From the NCBI RefSeq assembly GCF_023746535.1, contig NZ_CP098747.1, positions 1,432,364-1,496,363 on the forward strand: a stretch of 64,000 nt of DNA, given 5' to 3'. Positions within the stretch are counted from its first letter, which is position 1; each line of letters opens with the position of its first letter. Below the pieces are notes generated by a model. That model was not told the origin of the DNA, made no database searches, and saw only the letters and a list, made by a program, of their open reading frames with translations. Positions 35,030 through 44,900 of this stretch are shown piece by piece. Both the position numbers and the translations under genes were made by a program. This stretch comes from Sneathiella marina. GTDB taxonomy: Bacteria; Pseudomonadota; Alphaproteobacteria; Sneathiellales; Sneathiellaceae.

Positions 35030-36955
35030 TTAAACCGCAGAAAGATTTGTACGTGACTGGTCGTTGGATTTTAAGGCCTCTAGAACCGCCGTCACCATAT
35101 GTTTGGCAGTTAATCCGGCTTCCTCATACATGTTTTCAATTTTATTCTGGTCGATAAAGCTATCGGCCATACAGAGGGGACGAACCTTCAAATCTGAATC
35201 CATCAAACCGTTAAGAGCAAGAAACTGTAGTACATGGCTGCCGAAGCCCCCGATGGCGCCATCTTCAACCGTCAGTAAGACATTATGTGTAGAGGCCAGA
35301 TCGCGCACGAGATCCTCGTCCAGCGGCTTGCAGAAACGGGCATCGGCAACTGTCGTTGAAATACCCTTAGCCTCCAGCTCTTCCGCCGCCAGAAGTGCGT
35401 CCTTTAAATGGGTGCCCAGGGATAATATGGCGACGCGATCCCCTTGTTTCAGGATGCGTCCTTTTCCAATTTCAAGAATGTCGCCTGCTTCCGGTAAATC
35501 AACTCCAACGCCCTCGCCACGTGGATAGCGAAAGGCGCAAGGGCCGTCGTCATAGGCCGCGGCGGTTGCCACCATATGTTTGAGTTCCGCTTCGTCAGCT
35601 GGTGCCATTACCATCATATTGGGCAACGTCGCAAGATATGTGATATCAAAGGATCCGGCATGGGTCGCGCCATCGGCGCCGACCAAACCCGCGCGATCAA
35701 GCGCAAAGCGTACCGGAAGGTTCTGGATAGCCACATCATGCACAACCTGATCATAGGCTCTTTGTAAAAAAGTAGAATAAATCGCAACAAAAGGTTTCAT
35801 GCCTTCGGTCGCCATCCCCGCTGCGAATGTCACAGCATGCTGTTCCGCAATACCAACGTCAAAGCATCGATCCGCGAAACGCTTTTGAAACTGGTCCAAA
35901 CCGGTTCCGTCCGGCATCGCAGCAGTTACAGCAACAATTTTATCGTCTTTCTCGGCTTCCTCAATCAGGCTTTGCGCAAACACCTTGGTATAAGAGGGGG
36001 CATTGGGGGTTGCTTTCGCCTGTGCACCCGTAACAACGTCAAATTTAGAGACGCCATGATACTTGTCGGCGGCAGCTTCAGCCGGTGCATAGCCTTTCCC
36101 TTTTTGGGTTACGCAATGGATAAGTATGGGCCCATTCTTGGAATCCCGCGCATTTACCAAAACCGGTATAAGATGTTCCAGATTATGGCCGTCTATGGGG
36201 CCGACATAATAAAAACCCAGCTCTTCAAACAAGGTTCCCCCGGTTATCATGCCACGGGCAAACTCTTCGGCTCGTCTTGCAGTCCGCTCCAAAGGATCCG
36301 GTAACATGGCGGCGAACTGTTTGGCGATCTCGCGAATACCGCGATAGGGCTTTCCCGATAACAGCCTGGATAGATACGCGCTCATGGCGCCGACAGGCGG
36401 GGCTATGGACATATCATTGTCATTGAGGATAACGATTTGCCGGGCGTCCATGGCGCCGGCGTTGTTCATGGCTTCATACGCCATGCCCGCGCTCATGGCG
36501 CCGTCGCCTATGACCGATATGACGTTATTGTCACGTCCTTGCAGATCCCGCCCGACAGCCATTCCCAACCCGGCAGAAATTGAGGTCGATGAATGAGCGG
36601 CACCAAAGGGGTCGTAATCGCTCTCGGCTCTCTTGGTGAAGCCAGAAAGTCCTTCCGGTTGGCGCAATGTGCGGATACGGTCTCGCCGTCCAGTGAGAAT
36701 TTTATGGGGGTAGCACTGATGCCCCACATCCCAAATCAGTCTGTCATCGGGGGTGTTGAACACATGGTGGATTGCGACGGTAAGTTCAACAACTCCAAGG
36801 CCTGCGCCTAAATGCCCACCTGTAACCGAGACAGCATCAATTGTTTCCTGCCGGAGTTCGTCCGCCAGCTGAATCAGCTGTCCCATAGAAAATGCCCGCG
36901 TATCTCTTGGCTCGTTTACCTGATCCAGCAGGGGCGTTTGAAGTCTTTTTGTCAC
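35030..36955 (-). CDS. dxs: Dxs, 1-deoxy-D-xylulose-5-phosphate synthase
   Basis: A 641-residue transketolase-like enzyme. The thiamine-diphosphate site [20 protein letters not shown] is split here by its length but clearly present; [13 protein letters not shown] and the C-terminal [19 protein letters not shown] complete the family signature. It joins pyruvate and glyceraldehyde-3-phosphate as the first step of the MEP isoprenoid pathway. It lies 15 bases after ispA, so two isoprenoid genes are adjacent. Confidence 0.97.
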   Translation of the reverse strand: MTKRLQTPLLDQVNEPRDTRAFSMGQLIQLADELRQETIDAVSVTGGHLGAGLGVVELTVAIHHVFNTPDDRLIWDVGHQCYPHKILTGRRDRIRTLRQPEGLSGFTKRAESDYDPFGAAHSSTSISAGLGMAVGRDLQGRDNNVISVIGDGAMSAGMAYEAMNNAGAMDARQIVILNDNDMSIAPPVGAMSAYLSRLLSGKPYRGIREIAKQFAAMLPDPLERTARRAEEFARGMITGGTLFEELGFYYVGPIDGHNLEHLIPVLVNARDSKNGPILIHCVTQKGKGYAPAEAAADKYHGVSKFDVVTGAQAKATPNAPSYTKVFAQSLIEEAEKDDKIVAVTAAMPDGTGLDQFQKRFADRCFDVGIAEQHAVTFAAGMATEGMKPFVAIYSTFLQRAYDQVVHDVAIQNLPVRFALDRAGLVGADGATHAGSFDITYLATLPNMMVMAPADEAELKHMVATAAAYDDGPCAFRYPRGEGVGVDLPEAGDILEIGKGRILKQGDRVAILSLGTHLKDALLAAEELEAKGISTTVADARFCKPLDEDLVRDLASTHNVLLTVEDGAIGGFGSHVLQFLALNGLMDSDLKVRPLCMADSFIDQNKIENMYEEAGLTAKHMVTAVLEALKSNDQSRTNLSAV

Positions 36956-36970
36956 GTTACTAAACCATTC

Positions 36971-37873
36971 TTATTTTTTACGCTCAATAGTGAACGCAGC
37001 GGCCTGACGCAGTAAATCCGCCTTTGGGCCGAAGATGTCAAGATGCTTTACAGCTTGCTCCGCTAACATAGACGCATGAATTTTGGCTTCTTCAAGTCCC
37101 ATAAGGGATACAAATGTGGCTTTTCCAGCGGCTTCATCTTTTCCTGCGGCCTTGCCAAGCTGTTCCGTCGTACCTTCAATATCTAAAATATCGTCCGCAA
37201 TTTGAAAAGCCAAGCCAAGATCATGGGCGTAGGCTTTAAGGGCTTGCGTTTTCGCCGGGGGGGCGTGGCCAAGTATGGCACCTGCAATACAGGCAAAAGA
37301 AATCAACGCGCCGGTTTTAAGCTGCTGTAGTCTTGTGATGGTGATAATGTCGATATCAACGGCATCGGCATACATATCCATGGTCTGCCCGCCGACCATG
37401 CCTTTTACACCGATGGCATGCGCCAGTTTGGCAACCAGTGCGATGCGAACCTCTGGCGAAGGATGTGTGTCTGCATGACTCAGGATATCAAACGCGAGAG
37501 ACTGCAGCGCGTCGCCTGCCAATACTGCCGTGGCTTCATCATAGTGTTTGTGGACGGTCGGAATTCCGCGTCGCAGGTCATCGTCGTCCATACATGGCAA
37601 ATCATCATGGATGAGTGAATAACTATGAACGAGTTCCAACGCTGCGGCAACCCGGGTTGAATGAATGCGCGGAACTGAAAACAGATCAGCACTTTGAATG
37701 ACCAAAAAGGCACGAAGCCGTTTACCACCTGAAAGAACACCATAGCGCATCGCTTTATAAAGTTGCTTTTCAAGCCCCTCATTGGTCGGCAAAAAATGTG
37801 CAAGTTCCGTTTCCATCAGTTCAGCGGTCTGACGAAGCGCTTTGTGAAAATCATCTTCCATACAATTACTCAA
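36971..37873 (-). CDS. ispA: IspA-type farnesyl/geranyl diphosphate synthase
   Basis: A 300-residue all-helical prenyltransferase with the first Asp-rich motif HDDLPCMDDDDLRRG and the second FQIADDILDIEG, plus GGKRLR near the N-terminus. It extends DMAPP/GPP with IPP, making farnesyl diphosphate for quinones, undecaprenyl and hopanoid lipids. The insertion in the first Asp motif (DDxxxxD) is the bacterial FPP-synthase form. It follows xseB by 51 bases and precedes dxs by 15. Confidence 0.95.
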   Translation of the reverse strand: MSNCMEDDFHKALRQTAELMETELAHFLPTNEGLEKQLYKAMRYGVLSGGKRLRAFLVIQSADLFSVPRIHSTRVAAALELVHSYSLIHDDLPCMDDDDLRRGIPTVHKHYDEATAVLAGDALQSLAFDILSHADTHPSPEVRIALVAKLAHAIGVKGMVGGQTMDMYADAVDIDIITITRLQQLKTGALISFACIAGAILGHAPPAKTQALKAYAHDLGLAFQIADDILDIEGTTEQLGKAAGKDEAAGKATFVSLMGLEEAKIHASMLAEQAVKHLDIFGPKADLLRQAAAFTIERKK

Positions 37874-37924
37874 ATATCAGATGCAGCCGGACATGACCTC
37901 GGCCAGAAAAAAAGGGCGATCCGC

Positions 37925-38176
37925 TTATTCGACGTTTGCCGGTTGGGTGGACAGCGAGCCATTCTTATTGACGATCTTGTCCACGCGTTCCTGCGCATTG
38001 CGGAGTTTTCCTTCACAATGCTGCTTCAGCGCGGAACCGCGCGAATAGATATCTATCGACTGGTCAAGGTCGACTTGCCCCGAATCCAGTTTTTCTACGA
38101 TTTTTTCCAACTCCTGCAGAGCTTCTTCGAAACTAAGCGCGGCAATTTCTTCCGGTACTTCTTGATTTTCGGCCAT
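37925..38176 (-). CDS. xseB: XseB, exodeoxyribonuclease VII small subunit
   Basis: An 83-residue helical protein. The SFEEALQELEKIVEKLDSGQ segment and DIYSRGSALKQHCEGKLRNAQ are the XseB signature. With XseA it forms exonuclease VII, which degrades single-stranded DNA; xseA is not in the window. The pairing xseB-ispA-dxs is the usual alphaproteobacterial and enterobacterial order. Confidence 0.93.
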   Translation of the reverse strand: MAENQEVPEEIAALSFEEALQELEKIVEKLDSGQVDLDQSIDIYSRGSALKQHCEGKLRNAQERVDKIVNKNGSLSTQPANVE

Positions 38177-38207
38177 GGTGTCTCCTTTGTCATCTTATAC
38201 CCTGCTC

Positions 38208-39134
38208 TTACCGGCGGAGCAACGCTTTCACATGGGCATTTACACCTTCTGAAAGCCCGTCAAGATCATAGCCTCCTTCCAATGTCGAAACGATCCGCCC
38301 GGCGCAGCAATTATCGGCTATACGGACCAATTCCAAGGATATCCATTCGTAATCTTCGGCCGTCAAATTGATGTCCGCCAGCGGATCTTTCTCATGGGCA
38401 TCAAATCCTGCTGATATCAACAAGAGATCAGGGTCGAATTTCTCAAGTGCCGGAAGAATAATATCTTGCATAGCAGCTTTAAACTTTAACCATCCATCGC
38501 CGGCGGCAAGCGGGACGTTGAAGATATTGCCAACCCCGGTTTCCGACGCACTTCCAGTTCCGGGATAATAGGGGGCTTGATGGGTTGACCCATAGAACAA
38601 GTCTGGATCAGCCTCAAATATTGACTGGGTACCGTTTCCGTGATGCACATCAAAATCCAAGACGGCGATCCGTTTCAGCGCATATTTGTCACGGGCATAT
38701 TTCGCGCCGATCGCGATACTGTTAAATATGCAAAATCCCATGGCTTTGTCTGCTTCGGCATGATGTCCTGGCGGGCGGGTGGCACAGAATGCATTGGCAC
38801 TTTCTTGCGACATAACCATATCGACGGCGGCGCAGACAGCACCAGCGGCTCTCAGCGCCGCATCTTTCGAGCCCGGAGACATCTTCGTATCAGGATCAAG
38901 AGCAATAATTCCGGCCTCTGGTGCCATTTTATCGATATGGTCCAGATAGTCATCGGTATGGGCAAGTGCCAGCATCTCTCGACTCGCAAGGGGAGCTTCC
39001 AGGCGATCCAGATCAGGAAATTCTTCAAGATCCAGTCGGTGAAGTACGGATCTTAATCGATCCGCTCTTTCGGGATGTCCCTCTCCAGTATCGTGAAAAA
39101 GACAGTCGCGATGGGTAAAAAGATATGTTGTCAT
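38208..39134 (-). CDS. Histone-deacetylase-family amidohydrolase
   Basis: A 308-residue protein of the arginase/deacetylase fold. Metal and catalytic residues are visible in RPPGHHAEAD (His pair), AVLDFDVHHGNGTQ (Asp/His zinc ligands) and LISAGFDAHEKDPLA (second Asp), with STLEGGYDLDGL near the end. Bacterial members act on acetylated polyamines or small amides. It is the first gene of the operon carrying xseB, ispA, dxs, tlyA and the RNA methyltransferase; HDAC-like genes at this place are common in alphaproteobacteria. Divergent from the RND operon. Confidence 0.92.
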   Translation of the reverse strand: MTTYLFTHRDCLFHDTGEGHPERADRLRSVLHRLDLEEFPDLDRLEAPLASREMLALAHTDDYLDHIDKMAPEAGIIALDPDTKMSPGSKDAALRAAGAVCAAVDMVMSQESANAFCATRPPGHHAEADKAMGFCIFNSIAIGAKYARDKYALKRIAVLDFDVHHGNGTQSIFEADPDLFYGSTHQAPYYPGTGSASETGVGNIFNVPLAAGDGWLKFKAAMQDIILPALEKFDPDLLLISAGFDAHEKDPLADINLTAEDYEWISLELVRIADNCCAGRIVSTLEGGYDLDGLSEGVNAHVKALLRR

Positions 39135-39191
39135 GCTGTCTCTTATAGAAAATGTAAATGGCCTGCGTTACAATATTTGCAGATTTTTTGG

Positions 39192-39206
39192 TTGCTTTTC
39201 AAGCAA
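39192..39206. promoter_or_regulatory. Operator-like palindrome upstream of the RND operon
   Basis: TTGCTT-TTC-AAGCAA is a perfect 6-bp palindrome with a 3-base centre, 50 bases upstream of the RND adaptor start and within the 122-bp divergent region. Such a site fits a TetR/MarR-type repressor, but no regulator gene is adjacent. Confidence 0.35.
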
Positions 39207-39256
39207 TAGGAACACATTTCTGCATAACAGCAGTTTAGAGTTAAACTTGGATCAAG

Positions 39257-40360
39257 ATGAAAAAAACACAACAATTTGTCATCATACTGGTCGTTGTCGC
39301 CCTTGGATATGCCGGCTGGCATTTTAAATCGGATCTCCCCTTTATAGGCGGGGAGCAGGTTGCAGCAGCGTCAAAACCGCACAATCGGCCTCCGCAAGGT
39401 GTCATTGTATCAGAGGTTTTTCTGAAAGAACTGCCTCGTATCCTCACCGCTGTCGGGACTGCGAAAGCCAATGAATCTGTCGATATTACGACCAAAGTGT
39501 CAGGTATCATCAAATCATTGAACTTTTCCGAAGGGCAGGAGATTTCGCGCGGTGCAGTTTTAGTACAGATGGATGATGCTGAATTTCGAGCCAATCTTAC
39601 CGAATCGGAGGCGGAGAGGGATAACCGTCAAAAGCTCTATGACCGGGCATTGAAACTTTATGAGACTAAAAATGTGCCGAAGGCACAAGTTGATTTATTG
39701 CTTTCTGAGCTGCTGGCGTCGGAAGCCAAGATCGCAGCGGATAAAGCGCGGATCAGCGACTATGTCATCAAAGCGCCTTTCCCGGGTGTTCTTGGATTCA
39801 GAGAGGTAAGTGTTGGGTCTCTTGTTAAACCGGGGGATGTCATTACAACGCTGGATGATACGGAGCTGATTAAAATAGATTTCGATCTGCCCGAGCGAAT
39901 TCTTGCGGAAATTCGGCCGGAACAGGAATTTCAGGCCATTAGTGTCGCGTATCCGGATAAGGTTTTTCAGGGTGTTGTCGGTATTATCGCTACCCGAGTT
40001 GATGAAGTGACACGTGCGGTTAGAGTGCGCGGATTTGTCCCCAATGAAGAAGGATTACTCAAACCCGGCATGTTTTTATCCATACGCTTGCAGGTCAGTA
40101 TCGATACGGATGCCCTGATGGTATCTGAAGAAGCAGTTGTCACGACCATAAATGGCCATCATGTATATGCTGTTGTTGAGGATAAAGCTGTGCGTACACC
40201 CATAGAAATTGGCCGTAGAACCAGGGGGTACGTAGAAATTATTAAAGGATTGGATGAGGATGATCGCGTCATTGTAGAGGGATTGCAGAAAATAAAAGAC
40301 GGTTCGCCGGTATCCCCAACCCTGGCGGTATTGAAATCGGAAGCGGTATCAACGCAATGA
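39257..40360 (+). CDS. RND efflux periplasmic adaptor (MFP)
   Basis: A 367-residue protein with an N-terminal membrane anchor (about 5-24, VIILVVVALGYAGW), followed by barrel-sandwich hybrid (lipoyl) half-motifs, an alpha hairpin (AEFRANLTESEAERDN ... KAQVDLLLSELLAS), and beta-barrel and membrane-proximal domains. It links an inner-membrane RND pump to an outer-membrane channel. The permease starts four bases before its stop. An outer-membrane factor is not encoded nearby, so a TolC-like protein elsewhere would be needed. Confidence 0.93.
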   Translation: MKKTQQFVIILVVVALGYAGWHFKSDLPFIGGEQVAAASKPHNRPPQGVIVSEVFLKELPRILTAVGTAKANESVDITTKVSGIIKSLNFSEGQEISRGAVLVQMDDAEFRANLTESEAERDNRQKLYDRALKLYETKNVPKAQVDLLLSELLASEAKIAADKARISDYVIKAPFPGVLGFREVSVGSLVKPGDVITTLDDTELIKIDFDLPERILAEIRPEQEFQAISVAYPDKVFQGVVGIIATRVDEVTRAVRVRGFVPNEEGLLKPGMFLSIRLQVSIDTDALMVSEEAVVTTINGHHVYAVVEDKAVRTPIEIGRRTRGYVEIIKGLDEDDRVIVEGLQKIKDGSPVSPTLAVLKSEAVSTQ

Positions 40361-43300
40361 GATTACCTGATATTGCCATCAAGCGGCCCGTTTTGGCGAT
40401 CGTTTTTTCGCTGGTGTTGATCCTTTTCGGGCTCTTTTCCTATGAGTCTTTAAGCGTTCGGGAATATCCGGATGTTGATCGGCCAAATGTATCAATCAGT
40501 ACCGGTTATCGAGGTGCCTCCGCAGAGATTGTGGAGAGCCAGATAACGCAGATTATCGAGGATGCGGTTGCTGGAATCAGCGGGGTTAGTCGAATTGACT
40601 CGACCAGCCGAGAAGAATTTTCATCGGTGAATGTCGAGTTTAACCTGAACCGGGACATTGAAGAAGCAACGAATGATGTTCGTTCCCGTATTTCACGGGT
40701 GGTCAATTCCCTGCCCGAAGAAGCCGACTCGCCCCTGATCTCGAAAACGGAGAGTGATGCGCGACCGATCATGTGGTTGTCCTTGACGAGCACGACCATG
40801 GACCAATTGGAACTGACGGATTTTGCGGAACGAACCCTTGTCGACCCACTGTCGACAGTCGACGGTGTTGCGTCAGTCCGAATTGGTGGCGCGCGGCGTT
40901 TTGCAATGCGCATTTGGTTGAATTCGCCTGCCCTGACCTCACGTGAGCTGACTGTCCAGGATGTGGAAAACGCAATCCGTGAGCAGAATGTGCAAATACC
41001 CTCCGGCCGGATTGAGTCCAGCATGCGTGAATTTTCAATCCGCACACAGTCGGACTTGAAAACACCGGAAGAATTCCGCCAGATTATCCTGAAGAATGAC
41101 GACAATGGCATAGTCCGGCTCGGTGATGTGGCGGAGGTTGCAATTGACGCGGAGAGTGAACGCACGGCCCTTCGCGTCAACGGGGATGCCGCTGTCGGTC
41201 TTGGTGTGATCCGGCAGTCTGGCTCCAACGTTCTGGAAGTGGCAAATGGCGTCAAGGTGATCGTCAACCGTCTCGAGCAAACTCTGCCTGCTGGTGTGGA
41301 TATTCAGGTCTCTTACGATCAATCAGTCTTTATCAGCCAGTCCATCAAGGAAGTCTTTATTGCCCTTGGCATCGCCATGGCGCTGGTGATCTTTGTTATT
41401 TTCTTCTTTTTGCGATCGGTGCGCGCGACATTCATACCGGCCGTTGCTATTCCCGTATCCATAATCGCGACTTTGTCGATTTTGGCCTTGCTGGATTATT
41501 CGGTAAATGTGTTGACGCTTCTGGCGCTTGTGCTGGCGATTGGGTTGGTTGTTGACGATGCCATCGTGGTTCTGGAGAATATCCATCGGCGTATGGAAGA
41601 AGGAGAGCCGGCACTTTTAGCGGCGAGCCGCGGATCAAAGCAGGTCGCCTTTGCCGTTATCGCAACAACCATTGTCCTGATTGCCGTGTTTATCCCCATA
41701 TCGTTTCTGGATGGGACCACAGGACGCCTGTTTAGGGAGTTTGGTGTCGCCGTCGCGGCGGCTGTCATGTTTTCCAGTTTTGTCGCCCTGACGCTGACGC
41801 CCATGCTCTGTTCCAAATTATTGGTGGAAACCAAGAAGGAAGGGTGGTTCTACAAATCCACGGAGAAGCTATTTGTAGGGATGTCAGTCGGGTATGGCTG
41901 GTTGTTGGCGCGCGTTCTCAAAATTCCGTTTATTATTGCAGGCATTGCCGTGGCCTTGTCCGCTCTCGCATATAATTTTTATGAATTGATACCCAAGGAA
42001 TTTGCACCGACAGAAGATCGCGGTGTTTTTTACATGCCTGTTTCTGCTCCGGAAGGGGCTAGCATGGAATACACCAAGCGAAATGTTCTAAAGATAGAAG
42101 AAATATTCAATCCGCTGGTGGAAAGTGGCGAGGCAGAGCGCGTTTTTGCTTTTATTGGTACCTTTAGCCAACCCGGGCCTGTCAATACAGCCTTTATGCT
42201 GACCCGGCTCGTTCCCTGGGAGGAACGCGACCGATCGCAGCAGGAAATCGTGAAAAGCTTTTTCCCCGCCTTGCTGGCTGTACCGGGAGTGCGGGCATTC
42301 GCTATTAATCCGGCAAGCCTTGGACAGAGGGGGTTTCGCGCACCCGTACAGATTATTTTAGGAGGCCCTTCCTATGATGTCATAAATGAGTGGGCTGACC
42401 GGATTATAGAGCGCGCCTCGGATAACCCTAATCTGCTCAATCTAGATAAAGACTATCAGGAAACCCAACCGCAGATCCATTTGGACATCGATCGAAATCG
42501 AGCAGCCAATCTAGGCGTTTCCCTTGAAAATATTGGCAGAACACTGGAAACACTCATGGGTGCACGCAACGTGACAACTTATGATCAGGGCGGCAAACAA
42601 TATGAAGTGATTGTCCAGGCGCGTGAGGAAGATCGCAGAAGCAGGGATGACCTCGATAATATATATGTCCGATCAGATAGTTCCGGCAGGCTGATACCGC
42701 TTTCAAATCTTGTGACCCTGGAAGAAAAAGCAGGACCGGGCGAGTTAAAGCGATCAGATCGGTTAAGAGCAGTTCGGGTAACGGCCTCACTCGGCCCCGA
42801 TTATACCTTGGGTCAGGCGCTTGAGTATCTTGAGGAGTTGGCATCGGAAGAAACAGGCGGTGAAGCGCGTGTATCCTATGGCGGGTTAAGTCGATCATAC
42901 AAAGATTCAAATACCGCTCTGACCTTTACATTTGTGACGGCGTTGTTGGTGGTTTTCCTGGCGCTCGCCGCCCAGTTCGAGAGTTTTATCCATCCCTTGA
43001 TCATCATGACCACGGTACCTCTGGCAATTACAGGCGCGCTCGGTGCGATTTTATTCACCGGATTATCGCTGAATATCTATAGCCAGATCGGGATCATAAT
43101 GCTGATCGGCTTAACGGCGAAAAATGCCATTCTTATTGTGGAATTTGCAAATCAGCTACGGGATGAAGGCGCGGATATTTTAACGTCAATCCAAAATGCC
43201 GCGGTTATTCGTCTACGCCCGATCCTGATGACGACAATTTCGACCGCTCTCGGTGCCGTTCCACTCGCCATGGCAACCGGTGCGGGAGCTGAAAGCCGTG

Positions 43301-43467
43301 AAGCCATTGGCATCGTCATTATCGGCGGCGTTATGTTCTCTACAATTTTATCGTTGTTTGTTGTTCCGATATTTTATCTGTTGCTGGCCCGGTTCAGCCG
43401 CCCGTCGGGTTATTTATCGTCGCGTTTGAGCGAGCTTGAGAGCGCACATGTGGATGCGAAGAGATAG
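40357..43467 (+). CDS. RND-family efflux permease (HAE1 type)
   Basis: A 1036-residue protein with 12 membrane helices in the AcrB-like duplicated arrangement. TM4 carries the adjacent acids in GLVVDDAIVVLENIHRR, used in proton coupling, and TM10 has LIGLTAKNAILIVEFANQLRDEG with the conserved Lys. Large periplasmic loops follow TM1 and TM7. It exports hydrophobic or amphiphilic compounds using the proton gradient; the substrate cannot be read. It overlaps the adaptor gene by four bases (ATGA). Confidence 0.95.
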   Translation: MRLPDIAIKRPVLAIVFSLVLILFGLFSYESLSVREYPDVDRPNVSISTGYRGASAEIVESQITQIIEDAVAGISGVSRIDSTSREEFSSVNVEFNLNRDIEEATNDVRSRISRVVNSLPEEADSPLISKTESDARPIMWLSLTSTTMDQLELTDFAERTLVDPLSTVDGVASVRIGGARRFAMRIWLNSPALTSRELTVQDVENAIREQNVQIPSGRIESSMREFSIRTQSDLKTPEEFRQIILKNDDNGIVRLGDVAEVAIDAESERTALRVNGDAAVGLGVIRQSGSNVLEVANGVKVIVNRLEQTLPAGVDIQVSYDQSVFISQSIKEVFIALGIAMALVIFVIFFFLRSVRATFIPAVAIPVSIIATLSILALLDYSVNVLTLLALVLAIGLVVDDAIVVLENIHRRMEEGEPALLAASRGSKQVAFAVIATTIVLIAVFIPISFLDGTTGRLFREFGVAVAAAVMFSSFVALTLTPMLCSKLLVETKKEGWFYKSTEKLFVGMSVGYGWLLARVLKIPFIIAGIAVALSALAYNFYELIPKEFAPTEDRGVFYMPVSAPEGASMEYTKRNVLKIEEIFNPLVESGEAERVFAFIGTFSQPGPVNTAFMLTRLVPWEERDRSQQEIVKSFFPALLAVPGVRAFAINPASLGQRGFRAPVQIILGGPSYDVINEWADRIIERASDNPNLLNLDKDYQETQPQIHLDIDRNRAANLGVSLENIGRTLETLMGARNVTTYDQGGKQYEVIVQAREEDRRSRDDLDNIYVRSDSSGRLIPLSNLVTLEEKAGPGELKRSDRLRAVRVTASLGPDYTLGQALEYLEELASEETGGEARVSYGGLSRSYKDSNTALTFTFVTALLVVFLALAAQFESFIHPLIIMTTVPLAITGALGAILFTGLSLNIYSQIGIIMLIGLTAKNAILIVEFANQLRDEGADILTSIQNAAVIRLRPILMTTISTALGAVPLAMATGAGAESREAIGIVIIGGVMFSTILSLFVVPIFYLLLARFSRPSGYLSSRLSELESAHVDAKR

Positions 43468-43578
43468 CTTGTTTGTTGCAGATGCTTGAAACGGACTTGG
43501 ATTTGTCACAAAATGCTGTTTATAACGTCAAAGAGGCCAATTACGGCAGGCGCGCACTTTAAATAAGGAACGGGTTTT

Positions 43579-44316
43579 ATGTCTGAGACACAAAAAGTTC
43601 TGTTGCTAACCGGCGCCAGTCGGGGCATCGGCCATGCGACTGTGAAGCGTTTCAGCGCCGCAGGCTGGCGCGTCCTGACGGTTTCCCGCCAGGCTTTTTC
43701 CGAATATTGCCCTTGGGAAGGCGGCGAAAAAGATCATTTGCAGATCGATCTGGCAGATATTGACGGGCTCCCGAAGGCGCTCGATGATATTCGGGAGAAA
43801 CTGAATGGATCGCCGTTGCATGCCCTGGTCAATAATGCGGGCATATCCCCTAAGGGACCGGAGGGCGAACGGTTTAGCACCTTGAATTCCAGTCATGCGG
43901 ATTGGCAGCATGTGTATAATGTTAATGTCTTCGCTCCGCTTCTGCTGGCACAGGGACTGTTTGACGAACTTGTCGCCGCAAAAGGGGCCATTGTTAATGT
44001 GACCTCCATTGCCGGGGGGCGGGTCCATCCGTTTGCCGGAGCTGCCTACGGGACATCAAAAGCGGCGCTTGCCGCCATGACACGGGAAATGGCCTTTGAT
44101 TTCGGACCGCACGGGGTGCGTGTCAATGCGATCGCACCGGGGGAAATCGATACGTCGATCCTGTCACCCGGAACAGAAGAAATGATCAAGGATATTCCGC
44201 TCCGCCGGTTGGGCCGACCCGAAGAGGTTGCCTCTACGATCTATTTCCTTTGCGATGCGCCGTCTTCTTACGTGACCGGTGCAGAAGTTCATATCAATGG
44301 CGGTCAGCACGTTTAA
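43579..44316 (+). CDS. Short-chain dehydrogenase/reductase
   Basis: A 245-residue classical SDR: TGASRGIGHATV (cofactor loop), NNAGIS, catalytic Ser in VTSIAGG and Tyr/Lys in AAYGTSKAALAAM, and a C-terminal ITGAEVHINGGQHV-type end. NADP(H) preference is suggested by a basic residue after the loop. The substrate is unknown. GGAACGGG lies upstream of the ATG. It stands alone between the RND pump and the MAPEG gene. Confidence 0.92.
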   Translation: MSETQKVLLLTGASRGIGHATVKRFSAAGWRVLTVSRQAFSEYCPWEGGEKDHLQIDLADIDGLPKALDDIREKLNGSPLHALVNNAGISPKGPEGERFSTLNSSHADWQHVYNVNVFAPLLLAQGLFDELVAAKGAIVNVTSIAGGRVHPFAGAAYGTSKAALAAMTREMAFDFGPHGVRVNAIAPGEIDTSILSPGTEEMIKDIPLRRLGRPEEVASTIYFLCDAPSSYVTGAEVHINGGQHV

Positions 44317-44351
44317 TAAGTACTGTCAGATACGCCTCAGCAACTCATTTG

Positions 44352-44368
44352 TCATATTATAAATATGA
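44352..44368. promoter_or_regulatory. 17-bp palindrome upstream of the MAPEG gene
   Basis: TCATATT-ATA-AATATGA has perfect 7-bp arms around a 3-base centre, 71 bases before the MAPEG start. The size and symmetry resemble operators of dimeric repressors. The region is AT-rich and probably includes a promoter. Confidence 0.4.
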
Positions 44369-44438
44369 GATATAGTTCGATTTCGTAAAACGGGTTGGAC
44401 CATAAATTCGTTTTTTTCCATAAATAAGGAGGGGACTT

Positions 44439-44828
44439 ATGACAGGAGAATTATTCTGGTTGGCGATGAGTGCAGCATTGGGCCTTATATTGTGGATTCC
44501 CTACACCGCAGCCGGTGCCGGCGTGGTTGGCTTCAAATCCGGAACCACTGACGTTCCCAAACCCGCCAATCTTCCGGAATGGGCGCAACGCAGCCATCGG
44601 GTTCATATGAATTTGGTGGAATCACTGGCTCCGTTTGCCGTGTTGGTACTTATTCTGTCAATTAGCGGAAAGGCAGATGCCTCTACGTCGACAGCGGCAG
44701 CCGCATTCTTTTTCGCACGTGTTGCCCATGCAATCATCTACACAATGGGAATTCCGTTTTTGAGAACTGTCGCCTACACGGTTGGCTGGGTTGCCTGTCT
44801 TTATTTGCTTTGGCAAATCTTGATGTAG
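44439..44828 (+). CDS. MAPEG-family membrane protein
   Basis: A 129-residue protein with four predicted membrane helices. RSHRVHMNLVESLAPFAVLVL with conserved Asn/Glu is the MAPEG (membrane-associated eicosanoid/glutathione metabolism) signature, and ARVAHAIIYTMGIPFLRT follows. Bacterial members may bind glutathione. AAGGAGGGGA precedes the ATG, a strong binding site. Its role is unknown; a palindrome lies upstream. Confidence 0.88.
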   Translation: MTGELFWLAMSAALGLILWIPYTAAGAGVVGFKSGTTDVPKPANLPEWAQRSHRVHMNLVESLAPFAVLVLILSISGKADASTSTAAAAFFFARVAHAIIYTMGIPFLRTVAYTVGWVACLYLLWQILM

Positions 44829-44900
44829 GGGGTAGGGGATTGCGGGAGAGGCTTTTTGATAAAGCTCCCTCCGCACAATTCAGGTTTTTCCCCGGCCGCG

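Noticed and set aside
43606-44028. 140-residue minus-strand frame inside the SDR gene
   Set aside because: Shadow of a clear SDR with intact catalytic residues.
44837-44873. Imperfect hairpin between the MAPEG gene and the aminotransferase
   Set aside because: TGCGG/CCGCA and GCTTT/AAAGC can pair, but several mismatches lie between and there is no T-run outside the loop, so I do not call it a terminator.
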